Shown here: positions 55,516 to 64,000 of the stretch, piece after piece | Numbering within the stretch: the first letter of the stretch is position 1 | Layout: each line of letters starts with the position of its first letter | NCBI GenBank assembly: GCA_024760905.1 | Contig: CM045735.1 | Coordinates: 12,206,749-12,270,748 of the forward strand | Direction: 5' to 3' | DNA length: 64,000 bases | Source: Plotosus lineatus | Lineage: Eukaryota; Chordata; Actinopteri; Siluriformes; Plotosidae | Position numbers and translations under genes: made by a program | The notes under the pieces: generated by a model | What the model saw: the letters and a program-made list of their open reading frames with translations, nothing else | Told to the model about the DNA's origin: nothing | Database searches by the model: none

Positions 55516-55812
55516 TACACTGCCGTCCATAAGTATTGGCACCCCTGGTTAAGATGTGTTAAAAACCTTACAAATATTTTTTTTTTTTTTTTTTTTTTGC
55601 AGAAGCTAATCTCACACTGAAAATTATAGAAAATGTACCCTTCAACTCAAGCAAATTTTAAGGGAGGGATTCCTGACTAAGAAAGATTTATTTTTCATAA
55701 AAATCACCTGTTCCAGAGTTATTGGCACAGCTAACAATTCAGAGGAAATAAATACAATTGCTGTATTTCTGTCATTTCTACAGTACTGTAGTTTAGAAGG
55801 TTGATCAAAGTA

Positions 55813-56560
55813 CAGTGATACCTCAGCTCACGAACATAATTGGGTTCTTATTTTCCATAAGAAACCATGAAAATGAGAATAATCCGTTCCCAGGTCCCCA
55901 TAAAACATAATTTTCTACTAAATAAGCCTTAAAACTACACAAAAATATACCTTATTTTATGTATAATAAATGTGCTATTGTATTGTAATTAAAGAAATAA
56001 ACTGTACTGTATAATAAAGTCGTTTTATTTACCTTTGTGATGGTAGTTGATGGCTTGATGGAATGGAGTGGGAGGAGGAGGGAGGGAGGGACTTACTGTT
56101 TGGAAGGAGAGTTTGGAAACGCCTACTGTTTGGAAACACCCTTAGCCACACACGCACCCTTAATAGCTTCCTTGTTCTTAAGGATGGGAGCAATGGTAGA
56201 CTTAGCGTACTGGTACTGGGACGCTGAGTCACACAAACGCACACCTCGTTCGTGTTTTTCAATGATCTCCGCCTGTGGTGGGGTCTTTTTCGGTCCCATA
56301 ATAGCAAAAGTACACTCAATATGGTCCAAAATGTCTAGCAAACACAAACCACTTCCGCATTCAAAGAAAGGGGGTGACGAACTGTGACGCCGTGAGCGTG
56401 CGTCAGCTTCTCGTGGCCGCCACCGTGGCGCTGTTCGACCGCGTGGTTTGGTTCGTCCGCCGAAAACTAGTTCGTCAGCAGAAACTATATGCTCGCAAAT
56501 TTAATGTTCTTGAGGCGAAAAGTTCGTGAGCTTAAGCGTTCGTCAGCGGAGGTTTTACTG
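55813..56560 (-). mobile_element. TgE, Tigger-like, with CENP-B-type domain remnant
   Basis: Termini CAGTGATACCTCAGCTCACG and GTTCGTCAGCGGAGGTTTTACTG next to TA. The minus strand at 56123-56300 encodes MGPKKTPPQAEIIEKHERGV, then RLCDSASQYQYAKSTIAPIL and KNKEAIK. This is the N-terminal helix-turn-helix of Tigger/CENP-B-type transposases. It anchors the Tigger classification used for the related TA-flanked repeats here. The DDE domain is absent. Confidence 0.85.
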
Positions 56561-56811
56561 TATCTAGAAACATTTAATTAGTAATTTATCACTTTGTCTT
56601 TCGTTGGGGTATAAATATGATGTGACACAGAGGTTATTTCTCTTATCCACTCTTCAACATGGAAAGAAATGGAAAACACCATTCAAGTAAGGCAGATGTG
56701 TGTCAACCTTTACAAGTCAGGCAATGGCTACAAGAAAATTGCCCCTCGCCTGCACTTGCACATGTCTACCACCAGGGGAATCATTAAGAAGGTTAAAACA
56801 ACCAAAACAGT

Positions 56812-56963
56812 ACCAAAGAGACGATTCATGGATGTGGTGAAGGAGGACATGAAGGTCGTTGGTGTAAGAGAAGAAGATGCAAAGGATAGGGTGAGATGGA
56901 GGCAGATGATTCGCTGTGGCGACCCCTGAAGGGAAAAGCCGAAAGGAAAAGAAGAAGAAGAAG
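56812..56963 (+). pseudogene. LINE-a, very short 3' copy, 17-bp target duplication
   Basis: AAAACAACCAAAACAGT at 56795-56811 and 56964-56980. Only the last 38 codons and the tail with (GAA)n were copied, showing that the 3' end alone marks insertion. Confidence 0.93.
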
Positions 56964-57533
56964 AAAACAACCAAAACAGTGGTAAACAGACCTGCAAGAG
57001 GACGCAAGGTTATTATGTCACTATGCACAGTGAGGAGGATGGTAAGAGAAATAAAAACTTCTCCAAAGCTCACTGATAAAGAATTGTAACAAATGGTAAC
57101 ATCCTAGGGTCACAAAGTCCAAAACAACCGTCAAGCGCCCTCTACATGCCAACAAGCTGTTTGGGAGGCATGCGTGGAAAAAACTTTACTCGCTCACAAT
57201 CATAAACTCAAACGTCTGGGGTTTGCTAAGTGGTACTGGGACTTCACCTGGGACTGTTGCTTTGGTCAGATGAGACCAAGATAGAGCTTTTTGGCAACAA
57301 ACACTCTAAGTGGGTCTGGCGGAACACAAAAGATGATTATGCACAAACGCACTTCATGCCTGCTGTGAAGTTTGGGGGAGGATCGGTGACGCTCTGGGCC
57401 TGTTTCTCTTCCGGATGACCTGGAAATGTTGTTCGGGTGCATGGCATCATTATCAGTTTGAAATGTAGTACCAGGACATTTTAAATCAGAATCTGGTGGC
57501 CTCTGCCCAAAGGCTGAAAATGGGTTGTCACTT

Positions 57534-57807
57534 CATCATTTCATCATTCAGTTCATTTTCTGTACCCGCGTAATCCTAATTTGGGTCGCGGGGAGGCTGG
57601 TGCCCATCCCAGCCAACTTCGGGCGAGGGCAGAGTACACCCTGGACAGCTCACCAGGCCATCGCAGGGTGGAAACACGCTGACGGCTTTGCAGCCTACTC
57701 TTGTCAAAAGTCAGCAATGGTTCTTTTACATGCCTCACACCATAGACAGTGAGAGACATGGCCGGCCTTTGATAACCCAGTTAGCACCACGGGGGGGGGG
57801 GGAGGGG
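57534..57807 (-). mobile_element. SINE-A2, 5'-truncated, 12-bp target duplication
   Basis: GGGTTGTCACTT at 57522-57533 and 57808-57819. A2 tail at left. The tRNA head is missing at the right, where a G-rich run lies. Confidence 0.82.
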
Positions 57808-58004
57808 GGGTTGTCACTTTCAACAAAATAATGACCCTAAACATGTGGCCAAATCTACACCAAAATGGTTCAGCAGGAGCAGACTCAAGCTTCTCATACA
57901 GCCATCTCAGTCCCTAGACCTCAACCCCACTGAAAACATGTGGTGAACTGAAACGAAGATTGCAGAGGAGAGGCATTCGTGTAGGCTAGTGGGCACTGTG
58001 AGGC

Positions 58005-58293
58005 TTCTTGCACCCAAGCCTAGTGGCTCATCAGGCCGGTGCTTATCCTCGGTTTTTATAGCGTGAAGCGACTAGGAGTTCAACTCCTCCTGGATGGGGT
58101 GCTAATCCATCGCAGGTTGCTTTTCCAGTATATTTTTTACTGGTACCCATTTATACTGCTGGGTGAACAGAGGCACACTTGTGGTTAAGACCTTGCCCAG
58201 GGGGTCTTAGCACAGTGGGGGGGTCTAACTGGGATTTGAACACACACCCTCCCGATCATGAGCGCAGCACCCTAACCACTACATCACGGGCAC
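58005..58293 (-). mobile_element. SINE-D with 12-bp target duplication
   Basis: GCACTGTGAGGC at 57993-58004 and 58294-58305. Minus-strand head at right (CCCTAACCACTACATCACGG), core in the middle, short tail. Confidence 0.88.
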
Positions 58294-58310
58294 GCACTGT
58301 GAGGCCAATA

Positions 58311-59400
58311 TTAAATCTGATTGGTTAGAAAAACAACCCCATTGCTAATACAGTATTGTTTAAGTGACATCAGCAAGCACTTCCTGAAGGCCTTGGGCAG
58401 ATTAGATTGGCATGGCAACACATATAAGCTGAAATCTGATTGGACAAAAAAAAAAAATCTAATATCCATATACACATTAGAAACAGTGCAGCCAAGAGAC
58501 ATGCTATGAAATGAAGGGAACAGATTGTTGGGAATAAATTAATACAAATTAATGGAACGAATACTAGAATTTAAGTCGTAAATATAGGTCAGTGCTTTTG
58601 ATAGTGTTTAGGCCAGCAGAGAAGGCTTTGCTGGCTCTGACTGCCTACCACTGGATTTCAGTATGTGAGTTCTGTTACATTGACAAGCCTTACTTAAACA
58701 TAACTGCAGTCATATGAAACTAGAAATGGTGTCTAAAGTTTTGACTGGTAGTGAACATGCAGTATAAACATTTTCAGTTGAAGGAACTGGGCTTACTGGC
58801 CTGGCTCAACCTTTAATCAAAAATATTTCAATCATTTCCTTTTTCAGCACTGAGGTCATGAAACTGTAAAATGGCTAAACAAATAGACCTTCAAAGAGTT
58901 ATGATTCATGATTGTACAAGGAAGGACAGGTGTACGTGGGTTAATAGTACTCATTGCCCAGAGTAAAGTAGAAAGGACAATTCATTTGGTGACATCCACC
59001 AACTCTGAGGTGCATAATTCACTTATTATATACCAAATCGGAGCAAAAAAGGAAAAAAAAAACATGATGAGGTACAAACCTGTGTAACAATGTCTCCTAA
59101 TTATCTACTAGTTTATATTTATATACAGTATTATAAACATGTGAGAGGCAGGTCATGTAAGTTCTGCATTTTGAACCGAGCTCCGCGTTGCTTACAGTGG
59201 ATTAGTGTATAATATGCAGAAACACAATAAAAGCAAATTAAAAAGATATTTTTAAATATTTTAATGTGTAATAATTATGACACTGTCTGCTTCTAGTAAC
59301 TGTGACAATCTTGGCATGATATATTTAATCCCTCAATAAGATTGCGCTGCTCCCATGTATAACATACAGTACTAATCCTTGACTATTATAAAGTTTGATA
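58311..59400. other. No recognised feature
   Basis: AT-rich DNA. TAAAGTTTTGACTGGTAGTG at 58734-58753 resembles a Tc1-type end but has no partner nearby. Confidence 0.4.
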
Positions 59401-59401
59401 T

Positions 59402-60690
<1,289 letters not shown>

Positions 60691-60930
60691 TTTCATAAAA
60701 TGCAATCTGACTTAATTTAACAACAATTGACATCTTACCGTAAGTAATAAAGAAGTATAATAGTTATACAAATGATATTTCACAGATTAAAAATCTAATA
60801 AACTATTTATGAAGACAATATATACATATAATTTAAAATTAATGTAACAGGTTTAAGGTCAAATTATGTTCATGATCTATATGGAAACATTTGCAAATAT
60901 CATGAATAAGTTTCGGTATGAATGATAGGT
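60691..60930. other. No recognised feature
   Basis: AT-rich. Confidence 0.4.
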
Positions 60931-60934
60931 ATTT

Positions 60935-61056
60935 GTCCTCGATGGCCTGGCAAGCTGTCCAAGGTGTAGTCCACCCTTGCCCGGAGTCTGCTGAGATGGG
61001 CGCCAGCCTCACTGCGACCCTAATTAGGATTAAGCGGTTCAGAAAATGAATGGATG
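60935..61056 (+). mobile_element. SINE-A2 tail fragment
   Basis: GGCCTGGCAAGCTGTCCAAG ... GGGCGCCAGCCTCACTGCGA ... GGATTAAGCGGTTCAG and GAATGGATGAAT. A 5'-truncated copy holding only the tail half. Confidence 0.8.
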
Positions 61057-61812
61057 AATTACCAGTATTTGTCACATACTTGTTGTCCATTGTTGTTTAG
61101 GCTAATTTAAAATGTCTTCCCTTTTATAGACGTAGTTTTTGAGGTGTCGAGTGGCACATGGACAAGATGGGTGACTACAAATCTGTAGATTGCGAGTTCA
61201 AATCTACAAACAGGGGTCCATGGAAGCTAATTAGCCCAATCTTTCAGTAGAGCAAGAGCTGGCATATGCTCCCCTGTCACTCACAGCAATCACCAGCCAA
61301 TTCATAGGTGTCTGTGAGCTCAGTGTGTGCTTTCCCTCTGAGTGTGTTGGGCATACACAGCTGTTCATAAAGAGGTAGGTGGTGGAGGCATCGCATGTCA
61401 TGGAGGGGGCTTGTGAATGTGGTGGTGTGATAGGGAGGTAACACTTGATGGGTGGGACTTTGATAAAATGAGGGGAGAAACAGAGAAAAAAATGATATAC
61501 TATTTGAGTGTATTCAAATAGACGATCTTTTCACACTCATTTGTCTAAGCAGTTGGTTAACAGATCTTTTATTCAACCTTACCACAGAAACAGAACACAG
61601 AAAACAATTGTAATTGTAACCCTGAGCCACCCAAACAGGTTGAAGAACTTTGTGTGCTGTGGGAAAAATACAACTACTGCTTCAGCTAGATAGCAAGCTG
61701 TTCCACCATTTCCATTAAATACAGTTTGTGAGATCATTTATTATTATCAGTAACATTATTATAGGATTTTGAGGTCCTTTTAAAAGTATTATTATACCAT
61801 AATTAGAATTTA

Positions 61813-61818
<6 letters not shown>
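61057..61818. other. No recognised gene; possible tRNA-like head near 61150
   Basis: 61150-61210 contains GCGAGTTCAAATC, B-box-like, but the rest does not match a family seen elsewhere here. Confidence 0.35.

Positions 61819-61866
<48 letters not shown>
61819..61866. repeat. (TAA)n microsatellite
   Basis: About 16 units, next to a SINE-D head. Confidence 0.95.
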
Positions 61867-61874
61867 TAGAATGT

Positions 61875-62110
61875 GGGACCGGTGGCATAGTGGTTATGGT
61901 GTTGCACTCATGATCAGGAGGTTGTGTGTTCAAATCCCAGGTAGACCCCACTATGCTAAGATGCCTGGGCAAAGTCCTAACTGCAGGTGTGTCTCTGTTC
62001 GCCCAGCAGTATATATGGATAGCAGTAAAAAATATATATACTGGGAAGGTAACCTGAGATGGACTAGCGTCCCATCCAGGAGGAGTTGAGAAGGAGAGAA
62101 AAGCACCAGC
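61875..62110 (+). mobile_element. SINE-D, 3'-truncated or diverged
   Basis: Head GGACCGGTGGCATAGTGGTT and GTGTGTTCAAATCCC, core GCCCAGCAGTATATATGG, then GACTAGCGTCCCATCCAGGA. The tail diverges after 62090. Confidence 0.82.
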
Positions 62111-62242
62111 CTACCCACAACACTAAGGCTTAAATAGTCACACACACACACAAAGTTAAAGTATTTGCTGGAATAAAAACAAGTCTGGATGAGAGGAGGA
62201 CTATTTAAAAAATACTTTGCAGATTGGAGATCTTGCTCTCCG

Positions 62243-62487
62243 TAAAATTGAGATGGTTTGGACATGTACAGAGGAGGGATGGTGAGTATATTGGTAGTAG
62301 GATGCTGAGGTTGGAACTACCAGGCAGAAGGCCTAGAGGAAGACCAAAGAGACGATTCATGGATGTGGTGAAGGAGGACATGAAGGTAGTTGGTGTAAGA
62401 GGAGAAGATGCAAAGGATAGGGTGAGATGGAGGCAGATGATTCGCTGTGGCGACCCCTGAAGGGAAAAGCTGAAAGGAAAAGAAGAA
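62243..62487 (+). pseudogene. LINE-a 3' end with 16-bp target duplication
   Basis: GAGATCTTGCTCTCCG at 62227-62242 and 62488-62503. Encodes RWFGHVQRRDGEYIGSR...MIRCGDP stop, the 3' tail and (GAA)n. The open frame and perfect duplication point to a recent insertion. Confidence 0.93.
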
Positions 62488-62503
62488 GAGATCTTGCTCT
62501 CCG

Positions 62504-62997
62504 GCTATGACACAGTTCTTTTTGTGGCTCCTGGGACTGGGTGTACACTGACAAGCCATAACATTACCACGACTTATTGGTCAGCTCCAAACACAGCAAG
62601 CTGCAATGTACTGTGTGTTGTGAATGCTTTCTCTCATACCCAGCTGCAATACTTTCAGCAGTTTGTTCGACAGTAGATCTGCTGTAGCATCAGAATAGAT
62701 CTACTAGCCATTACGCTCCACCCATATCAGTGAGCATTAGGCACCCATTACACTTCAGTTCACTGATTTTCCTTCCTTAAACTAACTTAATTAGATACTA
62801 AATATTGCATACCATTAACACTCCATAAGAACTTGCACTGTTTTTTCCCCTCATAACAAGCAAAAGGCTCAGACTGGTTTCAAGAAATAGGTACATAAAC
62901 TTAAATTATGACCATTATGAACTTATATTATGACCACCAAGATCCATAGTATCCAGAAATATAAATATGTAATCAGAGTATGTATTGGAAGTGTTTG

Positions 62998-63000
<3 letters not shown>
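62504..63000. other. Possible DNA-transposon relic, otherwise unassigned
   Basis: GTGTACACTGACAAGCCATAACATTA (62550-62575 region) resembles the end of a widespread fish repeat and may relate to 37640-37957. No reading frame. Confidence 0.3.

Positions 63001-63047
<47 letters not shown>
63001..63047. repeat. (TA)n microsatellite
   Basis: About 23 units, next to a TgA end. Confidence 0.95.
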
Positions 63048-63053
<6 letters not shown>

Positions 63054-63956
63054 CAGGGATCCCTCACTTTTTGCGGTTAATTGGGACTGATATCTCACTG
63101 CGACCACCAAATTCTGCAAAGTAGATGTGTATCTTCTTATTATTATTCTTTTCCTTTCCTTTCAGCTGTTCCCTTCAGGGGTGACCGCAGCGAATTATCT
63201 GCTTCCATCTCAACCTATCTTCTGCATCTTCTTCTCTCACTCCAACTACCTTCATGTCCTCCTTCACCACATCCATAAATCTTTGGTCTTTCTCCAGGCC
63301 TTCTGCCTGGTAGTTCCAATCTCAGCATCCTACTACCAATATACTCACTATCCCTCCTCTGTACATGTCCAAACCATCTTAATCTAGCCTCTCTGACTTT
63401 GTCTCCAAAACATCTTACATGTGCTGTCCCGCTGATGTACTCATTCCTCATCCTATCCATCCTCGTTACTCCCAGAGAGAACCTCAACATTTTCATCTCT
63501 GCTACCTAGAGCTCTGCCTTCTGTCTTTTCCTCAACGCCACTGTTTCTAAATCAACAACATCGCTGGCCTCATCACCGTCTTGTACAATTTTCCTTTCAT
63601 TCTTGCCGATACCTTCCTATCACACATCACACCGGACACTTTTCTCCAACCATTCCAACCTGCCTGCACATGCTTCTTCACCTCTTTTCCACAGTTTCTA
63701 CTGCTCTGGATTGTTGAGCCTAAGTACTTAGTATGCGTACATTTATATGTGTATATAATATCAATAAATACATATTCAATGCTATAAATGCTTATATTAA
63801 CAATTAAACAGTCAAAAATAATACAGATACAGATAAAAGATGCAGATACATACAGTTGCACGCACTCAAATGTGCACCTCACATAAAAATGAAAGCAGTT
63901 TTGATGGGAGGTTTTGGGTTGTTTTTTGTTTTGTGTTTGTTTAGGAGTTTGTTTCA

Positions 63957-63960
<4 letters not shown>
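63054..63960 (+). mobile_element. TgA element hosting LINE-a, running to the window end
   Basis: Left terminus CAGGGATCCCTCACTTTTTG at 63054. Interior resumes after the LINE at about 63735 and continues to TTTTGGGTTGTTTTTTGTTT. The right terminus is replaced or cut off by the terminal TA array. Confidence 0.78.
63128..63732 (-). pseudogene. LINE-a, 5'-truncated
   Basis: The minus strand encodes STIQSSRNCGKEVKKHVQAG, GVMCDRKVSARMKGKLYKTV, then MKMLRFSLGVTRMDRMRNEY and the RWFGHVQRRDSEYIG region, with two frame breaks (about 63500-63560 and 63215-63290). More decayed than the copy at 43179. Confidence 0.85.

Positions 63961-64000
<40 letters not shown>
63959..64000. repeat. (TA)n microsatellite at the window edge
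   Basis: Uninterrupted TA to the last base. True length unknown. Confidence 0.95.

Larger units (their letters stand above)
55518..58310 (+). pseudogene. Tc1-like transposon relic with four insertions
   Basis: The 5' terminus CACTGCCGTCCATAAGTATT follows TA. A broken transposase reads through: MENTIQVRQMCVNLYKSGNG (helix-turn-helix, 56669), then WSDETKIELFGNKHSKWVWR and GGGSVTLWACFSSG (57265-57415), then QPSQSLDLNPTENMW with the last catalytic glutamate (57900-57943). Stops and frameshifts are frequent. Inserted within it are TgE (55813-56560), LINE-a (56812-56963), SINE-A (57534-57807) and SINE-D (58005-58293). I could not find the 3' terminal repeat. Confidence 0.85.

Noticed and set aside
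58010..58060. CTGATGAG in SINE-D, a possible hammerhead core
   Set aside because: No GAAA at the required distance, and the helices do not form.

Overview
The window is repeat-rich, AT-rich DNA from a ray-finned (teleost) fish. Five intact single-exon claudin genes are the only convincing host genes. The repeat spectrum fits a teleost: several tRNA-headed SINE families, RTE-type LINE 3' ends, Tc1, Tigger/pogo-like and hAT elements, a Ty3/gypsy relic, and long (GT)n, (GA)n, (TA)n and (TAA)n arrays. I would guess an otophysan such as a catfish or characin, but the sequence alone does not prove it.

Genes. Four claudins lie on the minus strand in the first third (4655-5287, 9393-10028, 12721-13356, 20354-21001). 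A fifth lies on the plus strand at 50911-51573, about 30 kb away across repeats. All encode 210-220 residue four-pass tight-junction proteins with the W-GLW-C-C signature. They look like the claudin-3/4-type tandem cluster of teleosts. The first two are a recent tandem duplicate that also carries about 170-200 bp of shared upstream DNA. The second has lost the usual C-terminal Tyr-Val and ends in Cys-Val.

Repeat labels used below. SINE-A has a tRNA-like head and two alternative tails: A1 shares its tail with an RTE LINE, and A2 ends in a GGATTAAGCGGTT...(GAAT)n tail. SINE-B is another tRNA-like head, sometimes with the A2-type tail. SINE-C ends in a tail resembling the widespread fish SINE/L2-type end. 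SINE-D is a fourth tRNA-like family ending in GGTAAA-type repeats. TgA to TgE are TA-flanked Tigger/pogo-like elements. LINE-a is the RTE-type LINE whose 3' tail matches SINE-A1. LINE-b, LINE-c and two non-RTE-like LINE relics are also present.

Layout. 1-4.1 kb: nested SINE/LINE/TgA copies. 4.6-13.4 kb: claudins 1-3 with SINE, hAT and TgA insertions between them. 13.9-20.3 kb: LINE relics, TgB, nested SINE-C/TgA/SINE-D, and a 1 kb GT/GA block with a duplicated SINE-C. 20.3-21.1 kb: claudin 4. 21.5-27.1 kb: SINE-B, an alternating GT/GC tract, TgA, TgC carrying LINE pieces, TgB. 27.1-32.4 kb: a decayed Ty3/gypsy retrotransposon interrupted by a hAT MITE and followed by a LINE-a copy. 34-50.4 kb: nested SINEs, TgA, TgB, TgC, hAT and the longest LINE-a copy. 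50.9-51.6 kb: claudin 5. 52.6-64 kb: TgD, two inverted copies of a hammerhead-ribozyme-bearing sequence, a Tc1 relic, a LINE-b copy and more LINE-a/TgA.

The most interesting non-genic signals are two identical, oppositely oriented type I hammerhead ribozyme motifs, probably from Penelope-like elements (53364-53434 minus, 59425-59495 plus); the tail shared by SINE-A1 and LINE-a; and many nested insertions whose target-site duplications can be read exactly and so give relative ages.
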